A stretch of 60,140 nt of DNA, taken from contig JAHQVJ010000081.1 in NCBI GenBank assembly GCA_019634415.1, positions 1 to 60,140 on the forward strand, written 5' to 3'. Each line of letters begins with the position of its first letter. The stretch's first letter is position 1. Below are positions 1-8,671 of the stretch, piece after piece. A program made the translations under genes and the position numbers. The notes under the pieces were generated by a model. That model saw only the letters and a list, made by a program, of their open reading frames with translations, was not told where the DNA came from and ran no database searches. This DNA is from Myxococcales bacterium. Its GTDB lineage: Bacteria; Myxococcota_A; UBA796; GCA-2862545.

Positions 1-335
1 CCTTGGCGTTCGGATGCGCTAGGTGGCCCCAACCAAGGGCTCCCCCCTTCCTGGTCCGTGCGTGGATCGGACCCCGAGGTCCTTCCTGACCCTTGACGGG
101 ACGCCGGCTATCCGGACGGTCGGGGTTGTCGTCGCCATCAGCGGGCGCCACGATCACCGAGAGCGGCGCAACGTGCGGGCAGTAGGTGCCATACCGTCCG
201 CGCATGCGACGGTCCACACATGGGCCACACAACGGTGCGGTACTCCGCGAAATCGGGCTTCTAGGCGCAACGACGCGCAACGAGAAGGTCAGGGATGAAG
301 GCCGAAAACGGACTCGAGGCCTACGTGCGCTGTTC
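1..335. other. Non-coding stretch downstream of the MBOAT gene
   Basis: I see no convincing gene here. The short open frames on both strands lack a ribosome-binding site, a domain or sensible composition. No tRNA-like cloverleaf with a T-arm is visible. It lies past the stop of the minus-strand MBOAT gene, so it may hold that gene's 3' untranslated region. Confidence 0.5.
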
Positions 336-1748
336 CTAGAACTGGAAGTAGACGAAGTCCTGCAATGTGGTCCGGTAGAACAGGAACATCGCCGCCACCA
401 GCAAAGCCCAGCTCGTCGTCTGCGCGGGCAGCAGCCACGGCTCCGGCACCCTCGGGGCCACCCGCGTCACCAGCACCCACTGCAGCAGCAGCGGCACGCA
501 CAGCGCCCCCGTCACCGTGAGCAGCACCATCGTCGCCGCCCACTCGTCCAGCGAACCCTGCCACGGCACCGTGGTCAGGTGGCTGATCAGCCGGTCCAGC
601 CGTCGCTCACGGAACATCAGCGAGCCCACCAGCCCCACGAACCCCAGGTGGAAGCCCACCGCCAGCACCGACCCGCCCCGTAGCTCGCGCACCCCGCGCG
701 GAAGCAAGCGCGGCACCACGCCATAGGCCACCACCAGCACCCCGTGGAACAGCCCGAACACCACGAAGTTCCAGTGCGGGCCGTGCCAGAATCCCACCAG
801 CACGAACGTCGCCACGGTGGCCAGGGCGAACCTCACCCGCCCCGCGCCGCCTTCCCCCACCAGCGGCCCGAGCAGGTAGTCTCGCAGCCAAGTCGACAGG
901 CTCATGTGCCAGCGCTGCCAGAACTCCACCGTGGTCTTGGCGAGGAAGGGCTCGCGGAAGTTCAGGGTGAGCTCGAAGCCCAGCATGCGCGCCGTGCCGC
1001 GGGCGATGTCGGTGTAGCCCGAGAAGTCCGCGTAGATCTGGATCATGAAGGCGAAGCTCGCCGCCCAGATCAGCGGCCCTGCGGGCTGCTCGAGCACGAA
1101 CACCTTGTCGACGTAGGGGGCGAGCGAGTCGGCCACTACGAGCTTCTTGAAGCCGCCCCACAGTGCCAGCGCCACGCCTGCTCGCAGCCCCTCCAAGGAG
1201 AACGCCCGATCGGTCTCGATCTGCGGCAGCAGCCGCCCCGCCCGCTCGATGGGACCCGCCACAAGCTGCGTGAAGAAGCTTACGTACAGCGCGTAGTCCA
1301 CGAAGTCCTCGCGGGCCTGAAGCTCCCCGCGCGCCACGTCGATGGTGTAGCCCATGGTCTGGAAGGTGTAGAAGCTCACGCCCACGGGCAGCAGGATCCC
1401 GAGCGTGGTGAAGTCGCCGGGCACCCCCAGCGCTGAGAGCGCCGCCACCACGTTGCCCACGAAGAAGTCGGCGTACTTGAAGTAGGCGAGCACCGACAGG
1501 TTGCCCACGACCGACACCGCCACGCAGCGCCACCGCCACGCAGGCCGGTAGCGGATCACCTGCGCGAGGCTGAAGTCGAGGACGGCAGACCCGTAGAGCA
1601 GCAGCAGGAACCAGGGGTGGATCCAGCCGTAGAAGACGGCGCTGGCGCACACCAGGAACAGGTTCTGCCACCGCCGCGACGGCAGGCCCCAGTACACCGC
1701 GAGCACGGCTGCGAGGAACGCGACGAACTCGAGCTGGACGAAGCTCAT
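336..1748 (-). CDS. MBOAT family membrane-bound O-acyltransferase (AlgI/DltB-like)
   Basis: A polytopic inner-membrane acyltransferase of 470 aa, the usual AlgI/DltB length. It is expected to move an acyl group, often acetyl, across the membrane onto a secreted or surface polymer. Family signatures are YADFSGYTDIARG in the middle, WQRWHMSLSTWLRDYL (the conserved Trp/Arg/His segment) and GFWHGPHWNFVVFG, whose His is the catalytic residue of the family. Many hydrophobic segments run through the chain. The start lies 24 bases after the gpsA stop on the same strand and has no clear Shine-Dalgarno site, so translation may be coupled to gpsA. No SGNH/AlgJ-type partner is visible downstream, so the acceptor is unknown. 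Confidence 0.9.
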   Translation of the reverse strand: MSFVQLEFVAFLAAVLAVYWGLPSRRWQNLFLVCASAVFYGWIHPWFLLLLYGSAVLDFSLAQVIRYRPAWRWRCVAVSVVGNLSVLAYFKYADFFVGNVVAALSALGVPGDFTTLGILLPVGVSFYTFQTMGYTIDVARGELQAREDFVDYALYVSFFTQLVAGPIERAGRLLPQIETDRAFSLEGLRAGVALALWGGFKKLVVADSLAPYVDKVFVLEQPAGPLIWAASFAFMIQIYADFSGYTDIARGTARMLGFELTLNFREPFLAKTTVEFWQRWHMSLSTWLRDYLLGPLVGEGGAGRVRFALATVATFVLVGFWHGPHWNFVVFGLFHGVLVVAYGVVPRLLPRGVRELRGGSVLAVGFHLGFVGLVGSLMFRERRLDRLISHLTTVPWQGSLDEWAATMVLLTVTGALCVPLLLQWVLVTRVAPRVPEPWLLPAQTTSWALLVAAMFLFYRTTLQDFVYFQF

Positions 1749-1772
1749 CGGGGGATCAGCGCCATTGGGGGG

Positions 1773-2768
1773 TCAGCCGTCCTTCTCTGCCCGACGCTGC
1801 CGCCCCATCAGGTCCATCAGCGCCTCCTGCGCCGGCTTGCCCTGATGCAGCAGCGCGAACACCTCCGCCGTGATGGGCATCTCCACACCCAGCTTCGCCG
1901 CCAGCTTGTGGGCGGAGACCGCCGTGGTGACGCCCTCCGCCACCTCCCCCAGCTCGTCGAGGATGCTCTGCAGCGTGCGTCCCTCGCCGAGCGCCAACCC
2001 CACACGACGGTTGCGCGAGAGGTTGCCCGTGCACGTGAGGACGAGGTCTCCGATGCCCGCGAGCCCCATCATCGTGAGGGGATCGGCACCCATCGCCACC
2101 GCCAGCCGCGTGATCTCGCTCAGGCCACGCGTGATGATGGCCGCCCGAGCGTTCGCACCGAGCCCCAGCCCGTCCGACACCCCGCAGGCGATGGCCATCA
2201 CGTTCTTCAGTGAGCCTCCCACGCACACGCCCACCACGTCTTCGGTGTGGTACGCGCGGAACTGATCGCCGTGGAACGCGTCCGCCGCCCCGTGGGTCGC
2301 TGCATCGGGACCCGCCACCACCACCGCCGTGGGCAGCCCCGTCGCCACCTCCAGGGCGAAGGACGGCCCGTACAACAAGGAGATCCGCTCCACACCACCC
2401 AGCTCCGACGCGCACACCTCGTGCATCGTGACCAGCGACGGGTCCTCGATTCCCTTGGTGGCACAACACACCAGCGCCTGGCGCGTGAGGTGCGGGGCGA
2501 CCTGCTGCAGGACGGACCGCAACGCGTGCGACGGCACCACGGGCACCAGCAGATCCGTGCCCTCGACGGCGCGCTGCAGATCCGGCTCCGCCCGAAGCGA
2601 CGGCGGCAGGTCCACGCCAGTCAGGTACTTCGGGTTCTTGTGATGCGCGTTGATGTAGGAACAACGGTCCGCATGGCGGTCCCACAATGCAGTATCCAGA
2701 CCCTTGCGGCTCAGCTGGACAGCCAGGGCCGTGCCCCACGAACCGCCCCCCAGTACCGTGCACCTCAT
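1773..2768 (-). CDS. gpsA: NAD(P)+-dependent glycerol-3-phosphate dehydrogenase
   Basis: Reduces dihydroxyacetone phosphate to sn-glycerol 3-phosphate in the cytoplasm, the entry to phospholipid synthesis. The 331-aa protein opens with the dinucleotide-binding motif GGGSWGTALA, followed by KGIE (CATKGIEDPS), and has the C-terminal substrate region with GLAGIGDLVLTC and SRNRRVG. The ATG at 2768 is chosen because it follows GGGAGGAAA and puts the Rossmann motif at the extreme N-terminus; an upstream in-frame ATG at 2795 has no such site. It is divergent from the ATP-grasp gene that starts 46 bases away, so the promoters must overlap. The MBOAT gene follows on the same strand. Confidence 0.95.
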   Translation of the reverse strand: MRCTVLGGGSWGTALAVQLSRKGLDTALWDRHADRCSYINAHHKNPKYLTGVDLPPSLRAEPDLQRAVEGTDLLVPVVPSHALRSVLQQVAPHLTRQALVCCATKGIEDPSLVTMHEVCASELGGVERISLLYGPSFALEVATGLPTAVVVAGPDAATHGAADAFHGDQFRAYHTEDVVGVCVGGSLKNVMAIACGVSDGLGLGANARAAIITRGLSEITRLAVAMGADPLTMMGLAGIGDLVLTCTGNLSRNRRVGLALGEGRTLQSILDELGEVAEGVTTAVSAHKLAAKLGVEMPITAEVFALLHQGKPAQEALMDLMGRQRRAEKDG

Positions 2769-2814
2769 GTGGGTTTCCTCCCGGTCGACGCGCATCGTAG
2801 CAGCGGAGGACGCC

Positions 2815-3816
2815 TTGGCTTATGGGCCTCGGGTGAGGATCGCCTTCGCCATTTCTCGAGCCGCCTCCGTCGGCGGCACGTGGACCACGGTTCACCTCGC
2901 GCACTCCGCTCTGATGCGGGGCGACTCGGTGCGCTTCATCGAGCCCTGGGACTACGAGATCGACGTGCGCGGCAGGCTCATCGCCCGCGCCCACGCCTTC
3001 GATCACCCCGTGACCGCCGACCAGATCGCCGACGACCTGGTGCGCCGGCGCGCCGTGCGCCGCTACGTGGACCTCGAGCGCCTCGACCTGCTCCTGCTGC
3101 GGGCGGCCCCCCTCGACATCGCCCTGCTCTCCTTCGCCGACCTCGTCAGGGAGCGCGGCGTGCCCGTCATCAACGACCCCGCAGGCCTCCTGCGCGTGTC
3201 CCACAAGGCGTGGCTCGCATCCCTTCCCGGCGTCGACACCCCTCCCGGTGTGGTCACACGGAGCCGTGCCAGCTGCCATGTGTTCGCCCAAGCCCAAGCC
3301 GAGGCGGTGGTGGTCAAGCCCGCTCGCGGCAGTGGTGGCCGAGACGTCTCCTTGGTGGAGCCTTCGGATGCCGTCGCCCTCGACGATGCCTTCGACCGCG
3401 CCCGCATCAGCGGCGACGGCTACGTGGTGGTGCAGCGGTACCTGCCCGCAGCGGAGTGGGGCGAGAAGCGCCTCGTATGGCTGGACGGCAAGGTCGTAGG
3501 TGGGTACTTGAGGCGCCGCGCACCGGGCGAGTTCCGGCACAACCTCAAGCGCGGAGGCCAGGCTGAAGCCACGGACATCACAGCCGAAGACCTCACCCTG
3601 TCTGCCCAGGTGTCACCACACCTGCTGCAGGCGGGCATTCGACTGGCAGGCCTCGACGTGATCGGAGGGTCCCTCATCGAGGTCAACACCCTCAACCCAG
3701 GCGGCGCCTACCACGCAGACCGACTCACCGGCAGCCAGCTCTGCGACGAGATCCTGGACCGGCTGACCCAACCCCTACAGGAGCGGAGCACCCCATGGGC
3801 TCTCCCCGCCCCATGA
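2815..3816 (+). CDS. GshB/RimK-type ATP-grasp ligase (glutathione synthetase-like)
   Basis: A 333-aa protein laid out like prokaryotic glutathione synthetase. An N-terminal domain (VRIAFAISRAAS) is followed by an ATP-grasp fold with the nucleotide-binding strand VVVKPARGSGGRDV, the lid segment, and the metal-binding ending IRLAGLDVIGGSLIEVNTLNPGG, where the D, E and N residues hold magnesium in this family. Such enzymes join a carboxylate to an amine with ATP. GshB is one possibility, but no gamma-glutamylcysteine ligase gene is nearby, so the substrate is open. I prefer the TTG at 2815, which follows GGAGGA; a GTG at 2833 is an alternative. The stop overlaps the next ATG. Confidence 0.8.
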   Translation: MAYGPRVRIAFAISRAASVGGTWTTVHLAHSALMRGDSVRFIEPWDYEIDVRGRLIARAHAFDHPVTADQIADDLVRRRAVRRYVDLERLDLLLLRAAPLDIALLSFADLVRERGVPVINDPAGLLRVSHKAWLASLPGVDTPPGVVTRSRASCHVFAQAQAEAVVVKPARGSGGRDVSLVEPSDAVALDDAFDRARISGDGYVVVQRYLPAAEWGEKRLVWLDGKVVGGYLRRRAPGEFRHNLKRGGQAEATDITAEDLTLSAQVSPHLLQAGIRLAGLDVIGGSLIEVNTLNPGGAYHADRLTGSQLCDEILDRLTQPLQERSTPWALPAP

Positions 3817-4211
3817 GCAAGAAGCAGATCGTCGACGCGCTGTCGCGCGGAGACTCGCTGGCCGACACGGACCTCCGCGGCCTCGATCTGACGGGCATCA
3901 CCTTCGACGACGCCGACCTGCGACGCGCGAAGCTCGCCGAGTCCAACCTGTCCCGCGCGAGCTTTCGTGCCGCGGACCTGTCGGGGGCGTCGCTGTGGCA
4001 CTCCGACTGCAAGGATGCCTGCTTCGACGAAGCCATCCTCGAGGAGACGGACTTCGACTTCGCCAACCTCGACGGCTGCACCTTCCGCGACGCCAAGGTG
4101 CGCAAGGCCATCTTCCCCAACCCACGGCAGACGCTGGAGGAGATCCTCACCAGCGTGCGCACGGGACGGAAGATCCGCGTCGACAGCCGAGCTTTCGACG
4201 ACGACGTCTGA
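3813..4211 (+). CDS. Pentapeptide-repeat protein
   Basis: A 132-aa protein whose middle, about residues 20-95, consists of A(D/N)LxX pentapeptide repeats (TDLRG, LDLTG, ADLRR, SNLSR, ADLSG and so on). These fold as a right-handed quadrilateral beta-helix. The ends are short and polar. Its ATG overlaps the ATP-grasp stop as ATGA, so the two are translationally coupled and probably act together. Pentapeptide proteins range from DNA mimics to structural or immunity factors. Nothing here fixes the function. An in-frame ATG 18 bases upstream is less likely because it lies inside the ligase gene. Confidence 0.8.
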   Translation: MSKKQIVDALSRGDSLADTDLRGLDLTGITFDDADLRRAKLAESNLSRASFRAADLSGASLWHSDCKDACFDEAILEETDFDFANLDGCTFRDAKVRKAIFPNPRQTLEEILTSVRTGRKIRVDSRAFDDDV

Positions 4212-4325
4212 CGACGTCGTTCCTCCGGGCCACCAGGCCGACGGCGACGGGCTGCGCTCCTCTGATAGGCTTCGCGGGAACCGGGACAGCCGGTCGTGGT
4301 CAGAGCCGAATGGAGCCCACCCCGG

Positions 4326-4928
4326 ATGTCGAGCCCATTGTCCGACGCAGAGCTGGTGGGAAGGTTCAAGGAGGGAGACCGCGACGCGTATTCGGAGATC
4401 GTCCGTCGCTATCAAGACCGGGTCTTCACCCTGTGCTTGAAGTGGATGGGGGACCGGGAGGTGGCCGAGGAGGTGGCCCAGGACGTCTTCCTGGCACTGT
4501 ACAAGTCCTTGGCTCGCTTCCGCGGGGACGCCCAGCTCTCCACCTGGATCTACCGGGTGGTGATCAACCACTGCAAGAACCGCAGGCTCTACCGAAGACG
4601 CCGCAAGATGGAGCGGCACGAAGCGCTGGAAGGGGAATCGCCCCAGGCCGATGAGGGTCCCACCCGGCAGATCGCCGACGAGGGCCCCGGCACGGACGCC
4701 CCGTTGCACGCCCAGCAGGCCCAGGCCTTGCTACAGACCGCACTCGAGCAGCTCGACGAGGAGCAGCGCCACATCGTGGTGCTCCGTGACATCCAAGACC
4801 TCTCCTACGAGGAGATTGCCGACATCCTGGGACTTCCCAGGGGTACAGTGAAGAGCCGACTTCACCGAGCACGAGCGCAACTCTCGCACGTGCTTTCACG
4901 TAGAATATCGAAGGAAGACGTCGTCTGA
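4326..4928 (+). CDS. ECF (group 4) RNA polymerase sigma factor, RpoE-like
   Basis: A 200-aa extracytoplasmic-function sigma factor. Region 2 is clear (YSEIVRRYQDRVFTLCLKWM, then EEVAQDVFLALYKSLARF and WIYRVVINHCKNRRL), and region 4 closes the protein (LLQTALEQLDEEQRHIVVLR, YEEIADILGLPRGTVKSRLHRAR). An acidic linker joins them. It should direct transcription of a stress or envelope regulon. The anti-sigma gene starts 5 bases after the stop, the usual arrangement. The ATG at 4326 is preferred over one 30 bases upstream because the upstream codons add a non-conserved leader. Confidence 0.93.
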   Translation: MSSPLSDAELVGRFKEGDRDAYSEIVRRYQDRVFTLCLKWMGDREVAEEVAQDVFLALYKSLARFRGDAQLSTWIYRVVINHCKNRRLYRRRRKMERHEALEGESPQADEGPTRQIADEGPGTDAPLHAQQAQALLQTALEQLDEEQRHIVVLRDIQDLSYEEIADILGLPRGTVKSRLHRARAQLSHVLSRRISKEDVV

Positions 4929-4933
4929 ATCCC

Positions 4934-5995
4934 ATGCACCGCCACAACGCCAACGAAGATCTCTCCGCCTACCTCGACGGGGAGCTCACAGATGCGGAGG
5001 CCGCCGAGCTCGAAGCCGAGCTGGCGCGCGATCCGGAGCTGCGGTCGGAGCTCACCGAGCTCGAGAGCGTGGTGCAGTGGATGCGGCAGGAAGGCCCCGA
5101 CCAGGCCCCCCTGGGATTCCATCGCCGGGTCATGGATCGGATCGACGCCGAGCACCCGGAAGCCACACCGCTCTGGAGCTGGCTGCGGCGCCCCTTCGGC
5201 TTCCCGCTGGAGGGCTGGGTGATGACGGCTGCGGCCGTCGCGGTGCTGCTCATGGCGATTCCGTGGAAGCCCGACACCTCCGTGGGGGAAGGCTGGCCCA
5301 CGCCGTCGCCCGAGGTGGGCACCCCTGCCGCACTGAAGCTCCCCGAGCCGGTCTCGGAGCCATCGCCGCCCGCCGTGACCAAGGCCGGCACCGCGGAAGG
5401 CGAAGCGGAGGTGGCCTCCGCGAAGGACGCTCGATTCGGCACGCGGCCGCCCACGCCGGTTCCGGCTGCGACGGAGCCGCTGGTGGCGCCGAAGAAGGAC
5501 GCCCCCGCCAAGCAAGCCCCGATCCTCGACACCACTGCCCCCGCGGGTGAGGGCGAGGCGCCGATGGAGGTGGCTTCCGAGGAGACCGTGCTGCCCGTGG
5601 CCGCTCCCGGTGCGCTCGCCACGCCAGGCTACGAGTTCGTGCTCACCAGCGACGACGCGAACATGAAGTACCGCATGCTGGCCCTCGCGGGACAGTTCGG
5701 CGGAGCCAGGGATCTCCAGGGGCGTCCCGTGGCCAACGCGGAGATGCTGGACAGCACCGAGGTCCTCGACGTTCGCTTGAGCCAGGGCGATCTCACCCTG
5801 TTCCGCCAACGGCTCGCCAAGCTCGGCTACGACGTGGCGGAGTCCGTGGACGAGGCGCTGCTTCCCCCTGGCGACATGCGCGTCCGCGTCACGCTGAAGC
5901 TGAAGGGAGGCCCGCCCGCGAGGAAGGCGATGCAGCCGAGCCAGCAGCTCCAGCTCGACGACATGGAGATGGCCGAGCCCGAGGTGGCGCGCTGA
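4934..5995 (+). CDS. Membrane-anchored anti-sigma factor of the ECF pair
   Basis: A 353-aa single-pass membrane protein. The cytoplasmic part (about 1-70) begins with NEDLSAYLDGELTDAEA, the helix typical of anti-sigma domains. The HxxxCxxC zinc ligands of the ZAS class are absent: there is no Cys in this region. A TM helix lies at about 94-111 (VMTAAAVAVLLMAIPW). It is followed by a Pro/Glu/Ala-rich spacer and a folded periplasmic domain (about 230-335) ending in basic and polar residues. It should hold the upstream sigma factor at the membrane and release it on an envelope signal. Its 3' end overlaps the convergent efflux gene by 107 bases. Confidence 0.8.
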   Translation: MHRHNANEDLSAYLDGELTDAEAAELEAELARDPELRSELTELESVVQWMRQEGPDQAPLGFHRRVMDRIDAEHPEATPLWSWLRRPFGFPLEGWVMTAAAVAVLLMAIPWKPDTSVGEGWPTPSPEVGTPAALKLPEPVSEPSPPAVTKAGTAEGEAEVASAKDARFGTRPPTPVPAATEPLVAPKKDAPAKQAPILDTTAPAGEGEAPMEVASEETVLPVAAPGALATPGYEFVLTSDDANMKYRMLALAGQFGGARDLQGRPVANAEMLDSTEVLDVRLSQGDLTLFRQRLAKLGYDVAESVDEALLPPGDMRVRVTLKLKGGPPARKAMQPSQQLQLDDMEMAEPEVAR

Positions 5996-6869
5996 TTCGC
6001 TCGGCGCACCGCTCGGTCTGAAGGGTGACGCAGACGACCCCCTGCCGCAGCAGCGCTTCCTCCGCAGCGCACCGCACCTCGTCGGCGTCGGCCTCACCGC
6101 TCACCACGAGATGTGCGCTCACGATGGGCTCGCGACCATCGAGGGACCACACGTGCAGCTGGCGCACGCGCTGCACACCGGACACGGCGGCCAGCCCCTC
6201 CCGCAGCCCGACCACGTCGACGTCGGCGGGAGGCAGCTGCAGGAGCACACGCCCCGCGTCGCGCAGCAAACCCAGACCGCTCACCGCCACCATCGCCGCC
6301 ACACACATCGACGCCACCGCGTCTGCCTCTCCCACCCCACCCATCATCAGCAGCGCCGCCACGATCACGCCGACGGAGCCCAAGGCGTCCGCGAGCATGT
6401 GCGCCATCGCCCCTCGGACGTTGAGGTTGGCCCCGTCGGTGCGCGCGAGCACGGCCGCGCTGCCCAGGTTGACCGCCAGCCCCACGACGCCGACCCCCAG
6501 CACCGGCAGCTCGGGAACGGGAGGAGAGCCGGAGGCCAGCCGCGCGACGGCCTCCCAGGTGACACCCGCGCTGATCCCGAGCAACACCAGCGCGTTGACG
6601 AAGGCCCCCAGCACCTCGGCGCGAGCGAGGCCGAAGGTCATGGTGGCCGTGGGTGGGCGACGGGCCAGCATCGCTGCCCCCCACGCCAGGGCCAGGGCCG
6701 CCACGTCCGACAGCATGTGGGCCGCGTCCGACAGCAGCGCCAGGGAGCCCGTGAGCCACCAGGCGACCACCTCCACCCCCAGGAAGCCAGCATTGAGGGC
6801 CAGCGCCACCAGGAGCGAGCGATGGGTGTCGAGCGGCTCGACGTGAGCATGGGGAGGATGGTGGACCAC
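5889..6869 (-). CDS. Cation diffusion facilitator (CDF) heavy-metal efflux protein
   Basis: A 326-aa CzcD/ZitB-type transporter that would export Zn2+, Co2+ or related ions in exchange for protons. The His-rich start (VHHPPHAHVEP) is typical. Six TM segments follow, with the metal-site motifs SDAAHMLSDVAAL in TM2 and AHMLADALGSVGV in TM5 (HxxxD in each), then a cytoplasmic ferredoxin-like domain (VQRVRQLHVWSLDG). The GTG at 6869 is chosen because GGAG lies 7 bases upstream and the reading upstream is not conserved. The C-terminal 35 residues are Ala/Ser/Pro-rich and lie antisense to the anti-sigma gene. Confidence 0.9.
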   Translation of the reverse strand: MVHHPPHAHVEPLDTHRSLLVALALNAGFLGVEVVAWWLTGSLALLSDAAHMLSDVAALALAWGAAMLARRPPTATMTFGLARAEVLGAFVNALVLLGISAGVTWEAVARLASGSPPVPELPVLGVGVVGLAVNLGSAAVLARTDGANLNVRGAMAHMLADALGSVGVIVAALLMMGGVGEADAVASMCVAAMVAVSGLGLLRDAGRVLLQLPPADVDVVGLREGLAAVSGVQRVRQLHVWSLDGREPIVSAHLVVSGEADADEVRCAAEEALLRQGVVCVTLQTERCAERISAPPRARPSPCRRAGAAGSAASPSSRAGLPSASA

Positions 6870-6901
6870 GCAGACTCCGGGTGCGGGGTTCTTGGGGGCG
6901 G

Positions 6902-8590
6902 CTACTCGCTCTCCGAGAGGTCCGCAGCCGAAGGCGAGGGTCCAAGGGAATCGGAGCGCGACGGCGCCGGCCAGGACAAGGCCAGCGCACCGTCCTCGAA
7001 GGTCAGCCCCGTGGCGTCGTTCTCGGTGGCGCCGTTGTGGATGGTGCGATGCACGTTGCTCGCGACAGCCAGGTTGGCGTCGCGGCCATGGTGGAAGTCC
7101 TGGTCCATCACGATGGTGCGGTAGGCCTTCGCCAGATCGAGCGCGCGGCGGCGGCTGGGCGTGAGCAGCCAGGCCAGATCCGCCGATCCGCCCGGGGCCG
7201 CCTGGCGAACATCGGCCTGCACCACGACCTGCAGCCCGTCCACCTCGGTGAAGAAGCGCTCGAGCATCTCGGTGTTCTCGCGCAGCTCGTCCGCACCCCG
7301 GTTGCGGAGGAAGTAGGTCAGATACTCGGGCTCGGCATGCCCTGCTTGCGGCACGTCGGGGATCCCCCGCAGATCCTGGGGACGCCAGCCCTCGGCGCCA
7401 GGCACCTTGCGGGGCATGGTGAAGGTCCCATCCACGCTCACGCCGATGGCACCGTGGCATCCCATGCAGAAGCGATGCTCCTCGTGGGTCTGCAGCCGTA
7501 GCCAGCCGTCCTCGTCCTCGATGTAGCCCTGCAGGATCCAGGCGTGGATCCCGCGTAAGCCCGACAGCGCAGAGCCAGCGTAGACCGGGAGCAGCCCCTG
7601 CTCGCGGTCCTCGGTCTCCTTCTCCACCAACAGGTAGCGGCGATCCTTCTCGAGCCGCAGCCGGTTGCGGCTGTACCGCAGCTCCTTCATGCGCGCCGAG
7701 AGCAGGTCGGGCGCATCGGGGTCGACGTAGCGGACGGAGTGCAGGAACTCGATGTCCTGCGGATACACGAAGGGCTCCACGGCGATCGGAGCTGCCTCGC
7801 CCACGAAGTGCGACGGCAGGCCGCGGATGGAGGTGACACGGTCCTCGAGCGCCCCGTCCCCGTCCAGATCGACACCCGCCACCCGCTCGCTGATGGGCTC
7901 GACCTCGCGGACCGCGGTCTCCCAGTGCACGTCGCGCGGGTTCAGCGCGACTGCGGCCTCCACGAGGGCGAGGTTGATCTTGTAGAGCTCGCGGCTGCCT
8001 CGGAAGGCCTCGGGCAGCCGCACGAACACGTCGTCGGTGTTGCCGTTGGTGGGCCAGAACGTGCCGAGGAAGGGCTTGTAGCGAAGCGCCCGCCACCCCG
8101 ACCCGTCCTTGGCGAAGCCCTCGTCGTCGAAGCCCTGGGACAGGTCCAGATCGGGCCGGTAGCCGGCGAAGTCGTCCCGATCCTCGAGCGCCTCCTTGAG
8201 CGGTGTGTAGTTGTCGACCCGGATGTAGTCGAGGATCTCGGCGTCGGAGATGGCCGCGATGCGCGCGGTGCGGTCCTCGAAGAGGTTGCTCCAGGCATTG
8301 GTCAGCGCAACGTCGGAGAACGCGTACTCGTGCTGCAGGCTCCGGTCGTCCCAAGGAACGGGCGGCGTGCCGCGGGTGTGGCACACCCAGCACGGGTTCG
8401 AGGTGCCGGCGGTGCGCGTGTAGCACATGGCCGGGATGGCCGCCTCGCGGTTGCCCTGCCTCTTCACGGCCTCCCCGGCCTCGGCCAGCGCCCTGGCGAG
8501 GGGGTCGTAGCCGACAGGAGGAGCGTGGGTGACCGCGACGTCCGCCGAGGTGCCACACCCGAGGATCGTGGCCGTGATGAACGAGAGCAT
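6902..8590 (-). CDS. Two-haem c-type cytochrome lipoprotein, unknown role
   Basis: A 562-aa exported protein with two haem c motifs, CWVCH near residue 68 and CMGCH near 380. It starts with a short hydrophobic leader ending in a possible lipobox (ATILGC), so it is probably anchored to the membrane facing the periplasm or surface. The spacing between haem sites and the long linker do not match cytochrome c peroxidase, and I recognise no further family. It lies directly downstream of the PhoX-like gene on the same strand, separated by 81 bases that contain a hairpin. Its last 15 or so codons contain one copy of a 43-bp repeat found again inside the kinase gene at 54.5 kb. Confidence 0.75.
   Translation of the reverse strand: MLSFITATILGCGTSADVAVTHAPPVGYDPLARALAEAGEAVKRQGNREAAIPAMCYTRTAGTSNPCWVCHTRGTPPVPWDDRSLQHEYAFSDVALTNAWSNLFEDRTARIAAISDAEILDYIRVDNYTPLKEALEDRDDFAGYRPDLDLSQGFDDEGFAKDGSGWRALRYKPFLGTFWPTNGNTDDVFVRLPEAFRGSRELYKINLALVEAAVALNPRDVHWETAVREVEPISERVAGVDLDGDGALEDRVTSIRGLPSHFVGEAAPIAVEPFVYPQDIEFLHSVRYVDPDAPDLLSARMKELRYSRNRLRLEKDRRYLLVEKETEDREQGLLPVYAGSALSGLRGIHAWILQGYIEDEDGWLRLQTHEEHRFCMGCHGAIGVSVDGTFTMPRKVPGAEGWRPQDLRGIPDVPQAGHAEPEYLTYFLRNRGADELRENTEMLERFFTEVDGLQVVVQADVRQAAPGGSADLAWLLTPSRRRALDLAKAYRTIVMDQDFHHGRDANLAVASNVHRTIHNGATENDATGLTFEDGALALSWPAPSRSDSLGPSPSAADLSESE
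6922..6964 (-). repeat. Dispersed 43-bp repeat, copy A (inside cytochrome gene 3' end)
   Basis: This segment matches 54478-54520, read on the other strand, at 41 of 43 positions. A weaker copy lies at about 20041-20083. The core contains GATTCCCTTGG and the small stem CCTTCGG. In this copy the repeat encodes the last residues of the two-haem lipoprotein. Confidence 0.75.
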
Positions 8591-8624
8591 GGGCAGCTGT
8601 GTCCTACGTGGCTGGGTCGAACGG

Positions 8625-8652
8625 AGGCGCCCCCGCCAACGCGAGGGCGCCT
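8625..8652 (-). terminator. Hairpin between the PhoX-like and cytochrome genes
   Basis: AGGCGCCC at 8625-8632 pairs with GGGCGCCT at 8645-8652 around a 12-base loop. It lies just past the stop of the PhoX-like gene, which suggests a terminator or partial read-through signal. No T-run follows, so its strength is uncertain. Confidence 0.5.
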
Positions 8653-8671
8653 GATGGGAGCGAGCTGGGGC

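Noticed and set aside
1..335. tRNA or small gene at the left edge
   Set aside because: No T-arm, no CCA-type end and no supported reading frame were found.
6870..8558. Open frame that would make the efflux protein 889 aa long
   Set aside because: It is out of frame with the cytochrome gene and has no domain. The GTG at 6869 with GGAG fits.
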